This document shows positions 1-9,363 of a stretch of 33,094 bases of DNA, in pieces. Position 1 is the first letter of the stretch; each line of letters begins with the position of its first letter. Origin of the DNA: an uncultured marine group III euryarchaeote (GTDB lineage Archaea > Thermoplasmatota > Poseidoniia > MGIII > CG-Epi1); NCBI GenBank assembly GCA_902533295.1, contig CACALG010000006.1, positions 1-33,094 of the forward strand, in the 5' to 3' direction. Below the pieces are notes generated by a model. It made no database searches. It was not told where the DNA came from and was given only the letters and a program-made list of their open reading frames with translations. A program made the translations under genes and the position numbers.

Positions 1-1127
1 AATTCAGTAAAGCTGGAATACCTACGCGTAAACAAGAATATTGGAAATTTTCGGATCCGTCTGTAATCCTAAACTTAGATTTAGAATTCAATGATTCACT
101 TAATGAAATTGATGAGGATTATGATTTAATATTATGCAATGGAAAAATCGCAAAAAACAAAATTAATTGTAAAACTGGTAGTATTTCTGAAGGTATCATC
201 CAAGGAGATATTAATGAAAATGTTTTAGGAATTAAAGAAAATCCTTTTTTAAATCTAAATAATGCCTTTGCAATAAATGGAATTTATATGTATTTAGAAA
301 AGAATTCAGAAAATAACATACGAATTCTTAATCTAGTAAATAATAATGGAATTGAACAAGCAGTTTATCCAAAAATTGTAATTATTGCTGGAGAAAATAG
401 CAATACTACAATCTTTGAAGAGGTAAGAATAACTGGAAAGGGTACTAATTTTGTAAATTCAGTTACTAATATCTTTATGAATCAAGGATCTAATCTAGAA
501 CACATAATTTTAGATGATTATGCAGCTAAAACTTACCACATTTCGAATATTTACGCCGAACTTAAGACAGATAGTAACTTAATATCACATAACTTTTCAA
601 TTGGAAAGAAATTTGCAAGAAGAGATTATAATATTGAGCTAGCTGAAACTGGGACAAATTGTGATTTGAATGGCCTGTATTTTGCTACTAATGAAGAACA
701 TATTGACCACCATACTACTATTGAGCATATGAAGAATAACTGTACTAGTAATGAACACTACAAAGGAATACTGGGTGGAAAAGCAGTAGGCGTCTTCAAT
801 GGAAGAATTCATGTACATCCTGATGCGCAAAAAACTGACGCAATACAAAATAATCAAAATTTATTATTGACGGATGATGCAATTATACATACAAAACCTG
901 AATTGGAAATATATGCAGATGACGTAAAATGTACACACGGAGCTACAGTGGGTCAACTCGATGAGAAAGCAATGTTCTACCTCAGGGCAAGAGGATTAAA
1001 TAATGATGAAGCAAGAAAATTACTCATGCGTGCATATGTTGGAGAAATTATTGAAAAAATAAATAATGAAAAAATAAGAAACGAAATGATGGAAATTGTA
1101 ATTGATAAATTACCAAAAGGAGACTGA
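1..1127 (+). CDS. sufD: SufD-like Fe-S cluster assembly protein, 5' truncated by window edge
   Basis: The ORF track starts at Met 288, but the same frame is open from nt 3: FSKAGIPTRKQEYWKFSDPSV... resembles the SufD N-terminal 'PTR..E.WK' motif. C-terminal SufB/SufD features: HHTTIEHMKNNCTSNEHYKGIL, GRIHVHPDAQKTDAIQNNQNLLLTDDA, CTHGATVGQLDEKAMFYLRARGL. Confidence 0.93.
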   Translation, partial: FSKAGIPTRKQEYWKFSDPSVILNLDLEFNDSLNEIDEDYDLILCNGKIAKNKINCKTGSISEGIIQGDINENVLGIKENPFLNLNNAFAINGIYMYLEKNSENNIRILNLVNNNGIEQAVYPKIVIIAGENSNTTIFEEVRITGKGTNFVNSVTNIFMNQGSNLEHIILDDYAAKTYHISNIYAELKTDSNLISHNFSIGKKFARRDYNIELAETGTNCDLNGLYFATNEEHIDHHTTIEHMKNNCTSNEHYKGILGGKAVGVFNGRIHVHPDAQKTDAIQNNQNLLLTDDAIIHTKPELEIYADDVKCTHGATVGQLDEKAMFYLRARGLNNDEARKLLMRAYVGEIIEKINNEKIRNEMMEIVIDKLPKGD

Positions 1128-2338
1128 TGCCACTCAGTGATATTAAATCTGATTTTCCCACCCTAAACCAAAAAATAAATGATAATGATTTAATTTATTT
1201 GGACAATGCTGCAACTACTCAAAAACCTATATCTGTAATTAATGCAGTAAGTGATTACTACAAAAAAACTAATTCAAATATTCATCGAGGTGTGCACACA
1301 TTAAGTCAAGAAGCCACCGAAAAATATGAAAACGCTAGGAAAAAGATTGCTAAGTTTATTAATTCAAATGAAAAGGAAATAATCTTTGTTAGAGGTGCTA
1401 CAGAAGCAATTAACCTAGTTGCTAACAGCTATGTTCGACCCTTGCTAAAACCAAAAGATCAAATTATAATTACAGAAATGGAGCACCATGCAAACATCGT
1501 ACCTTGGCAAATTGTTTGTAACGAAAAAGAAGCCGAATTAAAAATTCTTCCAATTAACAAGAAAGGCGAACTAGTTATCAATGAATTAGAAAAACTAATA
1601 AATGAGAAAACAAAATTTATGGCAATAAATCACGTTTCAAATTCATTAGGTACTGTTAATAATATTAGAAAAATTGTAGAGATAGCTCATAAACATAATG
1701 TTAGAATTCTAATCGATGGAGCTCAAGCTGTACAACATATTCCTGTTGATGTGAAAAAAATAGATGCGGATTTTTATTGTTTTTCAGGTCACAAGATATA
1801 TGCGCCTACAGGAATTGGTGTATTGTATGGAAAAAAGAATTTATTAGAAGAAATGCCACCTTACCAAGGAGGTGGGGATATGATTAAATCCGTAACTTTT
1901 GAAAAAACCATATACAATGATGTCCCGAATAAATTCGAAGCAGGGACTCCAAATATTTCTGGTGCTATTGGGCTTGGTACTGCAATCGATTATATTTTAG
2001 AAATAGGTATTGAAAATATAGCCAAACACGAGGCAGAGTTACTCAACTATGCTTCTGAAAAAATTAGAAAAATAGATGGAGTTGATATTATTGGAAATGC
2101 AAAAGATAAAGCGAGTGTCTTGTCTTTCACAATAGAAAATATACATCCTCATGATATAGGAACAATTATGGATTCACAAGGAGTGGCAATAAGGGCTGGA
2201 AATCATTGTACTCAACCCATAATGGATTTTTATTCGATTCCAGCAACGGCTAGAGCTTCGTTTGCAATTTATAATGATAAAACTGATGTAGACAAATTAA
2301 TTTCTTCTGTTAGAAAAACTATAGAGGTCTTTAGATGA
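1127..2338 (+). CDS. sufS: Cysteine desulfurase, SufS type
   Basis: YLDNAATTQKP, HRGVHTLSQEAT, EMEHHANIVPWQ, PLP Lys in FSGHKIYAPTGIGVLYG, and RAGNHCTQP active-site Cys. Overlaps the end of sufD and abuts sufU. Confidence 0.97.
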   Translation: MPLSDIKSDFPTLNQKINDNDLIYLDNAATTQKPISVINAVSDYYKKTNSNIHRGVHTLSQEATEKYENARKKIAKFINSNEKEIIFVRGATEAINLVANSYVRPLLKPKDQIIITEMEHHANIVPWQIVCNEKEAELKILPINKKGELVINELEKLINEKTKFMAINHVSNSLGTVNNIRKIVEIAHKHNVRILIDGAQAVQHIPVDVKKIDADFYCFSGHKIYAPTGIGVLYGKKNLLEEMPPYQGGGDMIKSVTFEKTIYNDVPNKFEAGTPNISGAIGLGTAIDYILEIGIENIAKHEAELLNYASEKIRKIDGVDIIGNAKDKASVLSFTIENIHPHDIGTIMDSQGVAIRAGNHCTQPIMDFYSIPATARASFAIYNDKTDVDKLISSVRKTIEVFR

Positions 2339-2769
2339 ATCTTGATGAATTGTATCAAGAAGTGATTTTAGATCACAGTAAGAATCCTCGAAACAAAACA
2401 GAATTAGAAAATTTTACACACGAAGCAAAAGGACATAATCCTCTTTGTGGAGATCAAATTTCAATACAAATTATAATGAAAGGAGAAGAAATTTCAGATG
2501 TGAAATTTACTGGTGCTGGATGTGCAATTTCAACTGCATCTGCCAGTATCTTGACTGAAGCAATCAAGGGCAAAAGTAAGAATGAAATTGAAAAAATATT
2601 CGAAAACTTCCACAATTTAGTAACTGGAAATAAAACTGAGGAAGATTTAGGAAAATTAACAATATTTGAAGGTGTGCAGAAATATCCCGTAAGAATTAAG
2701 TGCGCAACTCTTTCATGGCATGCCTTAATGGCTGCAATTAATGGTGAAAAGGAGACCTCAACTGAATGA
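2335..2769 (+). CDS. sufU: SufU/IscU-family Fe-S scaffold or sulfur-relay protein
   Basis: LYQEVILDHSKNPRN, NPLCGDQI, GAGCAISTASASILTE, RIKCATLSWHAL: the three conserved Cys and the Asp of SufU. Confidence 0.95.
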   Translation: MNLDELYQEVILDHSKNPRNKTELENFTHEAKGHNPLCGDQISIQIIMKGEEISDVKFTGAGCAISTASASILTEAIKGKSKNEIEKIFENFHNLVTGNKTEEDLGKLTIFEGVQKYPVRIKCATLSWHALMAAINGEKETSTE

Positions 2770-3089
2770 GCAAAAAATTAGAGAAGGAAATTGTTGAAGC
2801 CATAAAACAGGTATACGATCCTGAAATTCCTGTAAATATCTATGAATTAGGTTTAATCTACGAAATAGACATTCAGAAAGATGGAAATGTAGAAATTACA
2901 ATGACCTTGACATCACCATTCTGTCCTGTTGCAGGGTCATTACCTAAAGAAGTAGCTGCAAGAGCTTCTGAGGTTGAAGGTGTGAAAAAAGCAAATGTTG
3001 AATTAGTATTTGAACCACCCTGGAGTATGGAACTAATGTCTGAAGAAGCAAAACTTAAGCTAAATCTTACAGGAAACTTTTCAGCATAA
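2766..3089 (+). CDS. DUF59/MIP18-family (SufT/PaaD-like) Fe-S assembly factor
   Basis: VYDPEIPVNIYELGLIYEIDI and MTLTSPFCPVAGSLP motifs; 4-nt ATGA overlap with sufU. Confidence 0.92.
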   Translation: MSKKLEKEIVEAIKQVYDPEIPVNIYELGLIYEIDIQKDGNVEITMTLTSPFCPVAGSLPKEVAARASEVEGVKKANVELVFEPPWSMELMSEEAKLKLNLTGNFSA

Positions 3090-3091
3090 AT

Positions 3092-3295
3092 ATGAGAGAA
3101 ATTAATGTCACAGGATTGCAATGTACTCAAGCAGTTATGGCCGTTCTAAGAGAAGTTGTTTCTATGAAAGAGGAAGAAGAAATGCACATAACCTATGAAG
3201 AGCCAAATGCTAGAAGAGATATTTTAGCAATGGTTAAAAGAAGAAAATATAATCTTGTTAAAGACAAAAGTAAATTATTGATTATAACCAAATAA
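3092..3295 (+). CDS. TusA/SirA-like sulfur carrier protein, divergent (CTQA instead of CPxP)
   Basis: INVTGLQCTQAVMAVLREVVSMKEEEEMHITYEEPNARRDILAMVKRRKYNLV aligns by eye with the TusA pattern 'D.rGl.CP.Pv..vr....m..Ge.l.i..ddp....di..f'. Directly downstream of suf genes. Confidence 0.7.
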   Translation: MREINVTGLQCTQAVMAVLREVVSMKEEEEMHITYEEPNARRDILAMVKRRKYNLVKDKSKLLIITK

Positions 3296-3297
3296 AT

Positions 3298-3879
3298 ATG
3301 AAAAAAGACATAGAGGCACTAGTAGAAGCAAGATTACCTACTAAATTTGGTAACTTCAAACTAATCGCTTTTCCTGGAGATAATAAAGATAAAGAAAATC
3401 TTGCGTTAATTATGGGTGAAATTAAGAATGATTCATTAGTTCGAATTCATTCCGAGTGTTTTACTGGGGATGTTTTGCATTCAATGAGATGTGATTGCGG
3501 TGAACAACTGGATTTAGCAATGCAGAAGATTTCCAAAGAAGGAAATGGCATAATTGTTTATCTAAGGCAAGAAGGAAGGGGCATTGGATTAGTGAATAAA
3601 CTCAAAGCTTATAATCTTCAAGATGAAGGAATGGATACTGTTGAAGCAAATATTGCTCTAGGCTTCAATGCTGAACTGAGAGATTATAGCAATGCTAGTA
3701 ACATACTAAGGACTTTAGGTATAGAAAAAATAAGACTATTAACTAACAATCCTTTAAAAGTCGAAGAATTAGAAAAAGAAGGATTCAGAGTCGAACAAGT
3801 AACGCATAAAACTATAGCAAACAAAGAAAATAAAGATTATTTAGAAACAAAAGCTTCTAAAATGAATCATAAACTTTGA
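3298..3879 (+). CDS. ribA: GTP cyclohydrolase II
   Basis: RIHSECFTGDVLHSMRCDCGEQL (Zn-binding Cys), YLRQEGRGIGLVNKLKAYNLQDEGMDTVEAN. Confidence 0.95.
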   Translation: MKKDIEALVEARLPTKFGNFKLIAFPGDNKDKENLALIMGEIKNDSLVRIHSECFTGDVLHSMRCDCGEQLDLAMQKISKEGNGIIVYLRQEGRGIGLVNKLKAYNLQDEGMDTVEANIALGFNAELRDYSNASNILRTLGIEKIRLLTNNPLKVEELEKEGFRVEQVTHKTIANKENKDYLETKASKMNHKL

Positions 3880-3880
3880 T

Positions 3881-4723
3881 TCATCTTACAAAATTGGATT
3901 TCGGACTTTTGTTTGATGGTTTACCTGCAACAATCATAATCCAGAGAACAAACATAGACATAATTAATGCATATTGACCTACATGCCACCAAAAATAATG
4001 ATATGTCTCCCAAGTACTTACTTCCCATGTATGGATTATAGGGTAAGAAGAGAGAATTCTTATTAGATTCTCAATGAAAATAAAAATTATTGCATAACCT
4101 GCCCATTTCAAACGAACCATCGGTTTCACACCTCTAAAACAAAGAATTAACATGCTCAAGAAAACAGTTTCATGGAGGCCTGTACATTCTGAAACTATTT
4201 CCAAATCTATCATATCTGTATAAACTAACTTTGTGGAATATTCGCCTCGAATAAATACTTCAATTCCAAAAGCACTATCTATTAAATAAATAACCCAAGT
4301 CAAGAATTGTTGATAAAGTAAAAGTGAGTTTTCACCCTCTGTCAATTCCTGAAATAAAAGATCAATAGGAACGACAAAGAACATCACTAAGGAAAAATTA
4401 TAAGCTACGCCTACCAATACTTTTTCAGATTTTTTTTCTGCATTGAATGATTTGCATAGATAATTTTCACCCTTATCCAAATAAAATGCTAAATTGTCTG
4501 AATATCTTGAGACAATATGTGCAAAATCAGTTGCAATTGGACCTTTCCAGAATAAAATAGAAAGAAAAAATACTGAAGTAAAAAGACAAGATAAACCATA
4601 TGCTAAATTGGAAGAACTAAAAGAAACAAATATCAAAAATATTGAACCCAGAAATATTACTCCCCTAAGGAGTTCATCCTTTGTTAATGATGGCAATTTT
4701 GTGGTTTCAAAGCTATCGCTCAC
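3881..4723 (-). CDS. Archaeosortase/exosortase-family transpeptidase
   Basis: Multi-pass membrane protein with the Cys-Arg-His triad arrangement: SECTGLHETVFLSMLIL, ENLIRILSSYP, FWWHVGQYALIMSMFVLWI. Confidence 0.85.
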   Translation of the reverse strand: MSDSFETTKLPSLTKDELLRGVIFLGSIFLIFVSFSSSNLAYGLSCLFTSVFFLSILFWKGPIATDFAHIVSRYSDNLAFYLDKGENYLCKSFNAEKKSEKVLVGVAYNFSLVMFFVVPIDLLFQELTEGENSLLLYQQFLTWVIYLIDSAFGIEVFIRGEYSTKLVYTDMIDLEIVSECTGLHETVFLSMLILCFRGVKPMVRLKWAGYAIIFIFIENLIRILSSYPIIHTWEVSTWETYHYFWWHVGQYALIMSMFVLWIMIVAGKPSNKSPKSNFVR

Positions 4724-4760
4724 TTAATATGCAAAGATAAATGTAGATAAAAGGTATACT

Positions 4761-5204
4761 TCAATTTTTTTCGTAAAATATTATTGCTTCTTTGAGAACT
4801 GAACGTGCGTTATCATAAGTCAATTGTTTTGAGGCTGATGTAAAATCAAACCATCCATAATCTACATGTTCATGACTTAAATTGATTTTTGTTTCAATAG
4901 TTGTTGCAATAAAAAAAACAACTTCTTTAGCGATTTTTCTCTCTCCTTTTTGAAAAGTATAATTTATTGTTTGCCGAAATTTATTTGATAAAATAATATT
5001 CTTTATTCCTGTTTCCTCTTCAAGCTCTCGTTTCGCAGTTTCAGCTTCTGTTTCACCTTTATCAACATGGCCCTTGGGAAAATCCCAATGACCTTGTAAT
5101 TCCCAATCTCCTTCTTTTTGACCTGTAGCATACTGCAAGAGCAATACTTTTTGCCCATTGAATAGAACAACGCCACAAGATTTTTCCATATTACTATAGC
5201 TCAA
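4761..5204 (-). CDS. NUDIX hydrolase (Ap4A hydrolase-like)
   Basis: Nudix box GHVDKGETEAETAKRELEEETGI; N-terminal SCGVVLF and WDFPKGH. Confidence 0.93.
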   Translation of the reverse strand: MSYSNMEKSCGVVLFNGQKVLLLQYATGQKEGDWELQGHWDFPKGHVDKGETEAETAKRELEEETGIKNIILSNKFRQTINYTFQKGERKIAKEVVFFIATTIETKINLSHEHVDYGWFDFTSASKQLTYDNARSVLKEAIIFYEKN

Positions 5205-5243
5205 ACTGGACTATAACCAATTAACTATAACACATAAATGAGA

Positions 5244-6116
5244 TTAATCTCTGCGGGAACGTGCTAAAGCTGAAGCCACAATACCTAATGCAAATATTGT
5301 GAATATAGGGTCAAAACCAGGTAAGAAAACACCACGAACCCAAAGTGTTGCTGTAACTGAACGTGCTTCAGTTTCACCCTGCAAGGTGGTTGCTACTTCC
5401 ATAATAACTGTATGATACTCATTACTCCAACCTATTACTGTGCCTCTTGGAGTCGCGAGTGTTAATTGAACTGGTTGTTCACCAGCTGCGTCAATTTGAT
5501 ACTGAGCTGCGGCCAATGCCACAGTAAAACCGGCCTCCTCAAGATCCTCTTGATTCAGAACCTGAACTGCAACAGTATCCTGATAATTTCCATTATTAAC
5601 TGCTGTAAATGTTAGAACAAATTCTTTACCTGGCCCTATTCTTTGGAAAGGCTGAGTAGCTTGAACTGACAAACGAGCATACTGTTCAACGATAACTGCA
5701 AATCCTGCATTTTTGTTAACTTGATTTAATTGAGTATTAGTCTCTCTTCCTGAAGCTAAAGCACTAACTTGGACCGTTTTGTAAGAAGAACGAGTTAAAG
5801 CTAAAGCACAAATCGGAACAGTTATACTTCCACCGGGACCTAAAGTAACTGAAACTGCACCTGGAGAAATAGTAACGCCTCCTCCTGAAAGTGCGACATC
5901 TACATCAATTGTAGCTTGCCCCTCATTACTTACAACCATTTCTGTACATCCTACACCACTCGCACCAGGCCTAACATCGAGTGTAACTTGACCATTAGTG
6001 AAAGCTATAGAATAAGCAACAGCTGCCTGTGCTTCAGCAGGTGGACTGAACATTACCATAGCTGTTCCCAACATTAGGGTCGCAAGCAAAACTGCTTTCG
6101 AGATTTTAGTTGCCAT
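5244..6116 (-). CDS. Secreted beta-sandwich protein with PGF-CTERM-like C-terminal sorting signal
   Basis: Signal peptide MATKISKAVLLATLMLGTAMVMFSPPAEAQA; beta-rich A/V/T/G-rich body; C-terminus LPGFDPIFTIFALGIVASALARSRRD (PGF motif, hydrophobic helix, Arg-rich tail). Confidence 0.85.
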   Translation of the reverse strand: MATKISKAVLLATLMLGTAMVMFSPPAEAQAAVAYSIAFTNGQVTLDVRPGASGVGCTEMVVSNEGQATIDVDVALSGGGVTISPGAVSVTLGPGGSITVPICALALTRSSYKTVQVSALASGRETNTQLNQVNKNAGFAVIVEQYARLSVQATQPFQRIGPGKEFVLTFTAVNNGNYQDTVAVQVLNQEDLEEAGFTVALAAAQYQIDAAGEQPVQLTLATPRGTVIGWSNEYHTVIMEVATTLQGETEARSVTATLWVRGVFLPGFDPIFTIFALGIVASALARSRRD

Positions 6117-6117
6117 A

Positions 6118-6126
6118 TTTTTCTCC
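6118..6126 (-). promoter_or_regulatory. Shine-Dalgarno-like GGAG upstream of the secreted protein ATG
   Basis: The minus strand reads ctcGGAGaaaaatATGgca. Confidence 0.5.
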
Positions 6127-6176
6127 GAGAGGTGTCTTCTCTATCAAACACCGAATTTGCACTTTAGCTGACCCAT

Positions 6177-6214
6177 AAAAAGGCTTACCTTACTAAAATA
6201 ACCTAAAAAAAGGC
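6177..6214 (-). terminator. Probable U-tract terminator(s) after the gcvP-glutaredoxin unit
   Basis: On the minus strand the glutaredoxin TAG is followed directly by gcCTTTTTTTagg, then a second gccTTTTTa; T-tracts are the usual archaeal termination signal. Confidence 0.5.
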
Positions 6215-6457
6215 CTATTGCGAAGCCATTTTAGCTTTCAATTCCTCACCTGTGGGCTCAACAAGAATTGAATTGTCTTCGAATAAAATAACAGGTATTC
6301 TTCTAACGCCATTATTCAGTTCAATTGCTTTTTCAGTAGCTTCCTGACTATTTTCTATGTTAATAAATTCATAGTTTGTTCCTAATTCCTGAAATACTTC
6401 TTTCGCGATTACACAATCTTTGCAAGTGGGCGTACCATACATCTTTATGTTTGACAT
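6215..6457 (-). CDS. Glutaredoxin/thioredoxin-like protein
   Basis: MYGTPTCKDCVIAKEVF (CxxC), NNGVRRIPVILFEDNSILVEPTGEEL (cis-Pro and GSH-type region). Confidence 0.9.
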   Translation of the reverse strand: MSNIKMYGTPTCKDCVIAKEVFQELGTNYEFINIENSQEATEKAIELNNGVRRIPVILFEDNSILVEPTGEELKAKMASQ

Positions 6458-9264
6458 TAATTATCCTCCATATATGTTTCAACATCTGGACAGGAACATA
6501 TTAGGTTTCTGTCTCCCCAAGTATTGTCTATTCTACCGACTGATGGCCAGAATTTGTAACCTTTACTGTGTTCGGCAGGATAAGCCGCCGACATTCTAGA
6601 ATAAGAATGCTTCCAATCATCTGAAGCAATCTCCAATGCTGTATGAGGTGCTCCACGCAATAGATTATCATTTGGATCCTTAACTGTGTCTATTTCAGAT
6701 TTTATAGAAATCATAGCATCACAAAATCTATCCAGTTCCGTTTTAGATTCTGATTCTGTTGGTTCAATCATCAATGTATTAGGTACTGGCCAAGACATAG
6801 TGGGTGCATGATACCCATAATCCATTAACCTTTTAGCAATATCCTCTACTATCAATCCAGCTCTAGATAGTAATTCCCTAGTATCTAATATACATTCATG
6901 TGCGACAAAACCCTCTTTACCAGTATACAAAATTTCATAGCTATTTGATAATCGTTTAGCAACATAGTTAGCATTCAATATTGCAACTTGTGTTGCTTCT
7001 TTCAATCCTTCTGGACCCATCATAGCAATATATGCCCAAGAAATTGGAAGTATGCTAGCACTTCCCCAATTAGTTGCAGATACAGGACCTACTTTCCCTG
7101 TAGGACATATTGGATTTGATGGTAAAAAATCAACTAAATGTGATGCCACTCCAATAGGACCCATTCCTGGCCCCCCTCCACCATGTGGAATACAGAATGT
7201 TTTGTGTAAATTAAGATGACAAACATCGGCGCCAATCTCTCGAGGCTTACAAAGTCCAACCATAGCATTCATATTTGCTCCATCCATGTAAACTTGACCA
7301 CCGTGTGAATGTACTACTTCACAAACTTCCTTTATACTTTCTTCAAAAACTCCGTGAGTTGAAGGGTATGTTACCATTATAGCACCTAAAACTTCTGAAT
7401 GCTTTTCAGCTTTTAGTCGAAGATCTTCTAAGTCAATATTGCCTAAATTATCACAAGCAATTCCTACTACTTTCATTCCTGCCATTACTGCAGTTGCAGG
7501 ATTGGTTCCATGTGCTGATGTTGGGATTAAGCATACCTTCCGTTGGGTATCATTTCTTGATTGATGATATCCTCGAATCGCTAGCATTCCTGCATATTCA
7601 CCTTGGCTACCAGCATTCGGTTGTAACGAAATTCCTTTGAAACCGGTTATCTCAGATAGCCAAGATTCTAACTCTGAGAATAGTTCCATATATCCTGAAA
7701 CTTGATTAAATGAAGCATAGGGATGAATATCAGAAAATTCAGGCCAAGTAACTGCCTCCATCTCTGCAACTGCATTAAGCTTCATAGTACAAGAACCCAA
7801 AGGAATCATACTTGTGTTCAAAGAAAGATCTTTGGATTCCAATTTGTGAATATATCTTAACATCTCCGTTTCAGAATGATATTGATTAAATATTGGATGA
7901 GTTAAATAATCAGATTCACGAATTAATGATGATGGTATTCCTATTGATTTAGGATCTGACCATTCAACTTTGAAAAATTCAAGAAGTGATTGAATATCTG
8001 ATTCGGTAGTCGTCTCATCCAATGAAATTCCTATGGAATCTCCGTAATCCCAGAAATTTATTTTATTTTCAATTGCTTTAGATATAATCTCTTTGTCCTT
8101 TTTCTCTACTCTAATAGTATCAAAAAACGATTTTGATTTTATTTTGTAACCGCCGGCTACAAGACTTGAATGTAAAACATTTGTTAGGTAATTGACTCTT
8201 TGTGCTATTTTTTTTAGTTTATTTGGGCCGTGATAAACTGCATACATAGAGGACATTATGGCCAAAAGTACTTGAGCTGTACAAATGTTACTGGTCGCTC
8301 TATCTCTACGAATGTGTTGTTCTCTTGTTTGCAATGCCAACCGTAGAGCTGTATTGCCATGTATATCTTTCGATAAGCCTACAAGCCTACCTGGTAAATT
8401 TCTCTTAAATTTTTCTTTCGTGGCTATAAAAGCCGCATGAGGCCCTCCAAACCCCATAGGAACTCCAAATCTTTGTGAATTTCCTATTACTATATCTGCA
8501 CCCCACTCACCAGGTGGTTTCAGTAAACATAATGATAATAGATCAGTAGCAACGATAACTAGGCTTCCATTCGAATGAGCTTGTTCTACTATTCTTGAAT
8601 AATCTTCTATAGATCCTGAGCTTGTAGGATATTGCAATAATATAGCAAAAGTATCTTCATCAATTGATGCGGTGCCTTTTACTATCTTTAGCCCCAAAGG
8701 GTCTGCTCTAGTTCTAATTACATTGTGTGTTTGTGGATTAATATCCTCTGATAAAGCAAACGTAGAACGGCGACCTCGTAGTGCATTACAAGCCATACTC
8801 ATAGCTTCAGCAGCTGCAGTAGCTTCATCGAGAAGTGATGCATTAGCAATCTCCAGACCTGTAAGATCGCAAACCATTGTTTGAAAATTAAGAAGTGCCT
8901 CAAGTCTACCTTGAGCAATTTCGGCTTGGTAAGGTGTATACTGGGTATACCATCCAGGATTTTCAAGAATATTTCTTTTGATAACGCCTGGAGTTATAGT
9001 TCCATAATATCCATGTCCCAAATAATTGTTGAATAATTTATTTTTTGACGCTAACTTTTTCAATTTCATGGCAGCTTCAGATTCAGACAATGCTTCTGGT
9101 ATAGATAATGAATTAGTGCTGCTTATTGGAGACGGGACTATTGCATCTGAGAAACTAGACAAATCATTGTATCCCATCTCTTTCAGTATTAAGTCTATGT
9201 CTGATGGTGCAGGACCTATATGTCTACGGACGAATTTGTCTGGATGGGGATGGGATTTAGACAT
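6457..9264 (-). CDS. gcvP: Glycine dehydrogenase (decarboxylating), full-length P-protein
   Basis: FVRRHIGP N-terminus, [43 protein letters not shown] Lys in [24 protein letters not shown]. The ORF track extends to 9333, but Met at 9264 ([17 protein letters not shown]) fits the family better. Confidence 0.96.
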   Translation of the reverse strand: MSKSHPHPDKFVRRHIGPAPSDIDLILKEMGYNDLSSFSDAIVPSPISSTNSLSIPEALSESEAAMKLKKLASKNKLFNNYLGHGYYGTITPGVIKRNILENPGWYTQYTPYQAEIAQGRLEALLNFQTMVCDLTGLEIANASLLDEATAAAEAMSMACNALRGRRSTFALSEDINPQTHNVIRTRADPLGLKIVKGTASIDEDTFAILLQYPTSSGSIEDYSRIVEQAHSNGSLVIVATDLLSLCLLKPPGEWGADIVIGNSQRFGVPMGFGGPHAAFIATKEKFKRNLPGRLVGLSKDIHGNTALRLALQTREQHIRRDRATSNICTAQVLLAIMSSMYAVYHGPNKLKKIAQRVNYLTNVLHSSLVAGGYKIKSKSFFDTIRVEKKDKEIISKAIENKINFWDYGDSIGISLDETTTESDIQSLLEFFKVEWSDPKSIGIPSSLIRESDYLTHPIFNQYHSETEMLRYIHKLESKDLSLNTSMIPLGSCTMKLNAVAEMEAVTWPEFSDIHPYASFNQVSGYMELFSELESWLSEITGFKGISLQPNAGSQGEYAGMLAIRGYHQSRNDTQRKVCLIPTSAHGTNPATAVMAGMKVVGIACDNLGNIDLEDLRLKAEKHSEVLGAIMVTYPSTHGVFEESIKEVCEVVHSHGGQVYMDGANMNAMVGLCKPREIGADVCHLNLHKTFCIPHGGGGPGMGPIGVASHLVDFLPSNPICPTGKVGPVSATNWGSASILPISWAYIAMMGPEGLKEATQVAILNANYVAKRLSNSYEILYTGKEGFVAHECILDTRELLSRAGLIVEDIAKRLMDYGYHAPTMSWPVPNTLMIEPTESESKTELDRFCDAMISIKSEIDTVKDPNDNLLRGAPHTALEIASDDWKHSYSRMSAAYPAEHSKGYKFWPSVGRIDNTWGDRNLICSCPDVETYMEDN

Positions 9265-9342
9265 AAACAAATATCTGACATCATACAAGCGGTGATTATT
9301 GAATGTTTCCGTGTGATTTAGGTACCGTTCCATTTATTTGCC

Positions 9343-9360
9343 CTTGTCTAGTTAGACAAG
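9343..9360. promoter_or_regulatory. 18-bp near-perfect palindrome in the gcvP/DUF2203 divergent intergenic region
   Basis: CTTGTCTA-GT-TAGACAAG: perfect 8-bp arms with a 2-bp spacer, ending 3 nt before the DUF2203 ATG. Confidence 0.45.
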
Positions 9361-9363
9361 TCC

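Noticed and set aside
639-857. Antisense 72-aa ORF inside sufD
   Set aside because: Fully inside a confidently assigned CDS; composition typical of antisense frames, no family resemblance.
6180-6187. AAGGCTTA here also occurs in the tfb promoter; possible shared regulatory motif
   Set aside because: An 8-mer is expected about once by chance in 33 kb on two strands; no further similarity between the two sites.
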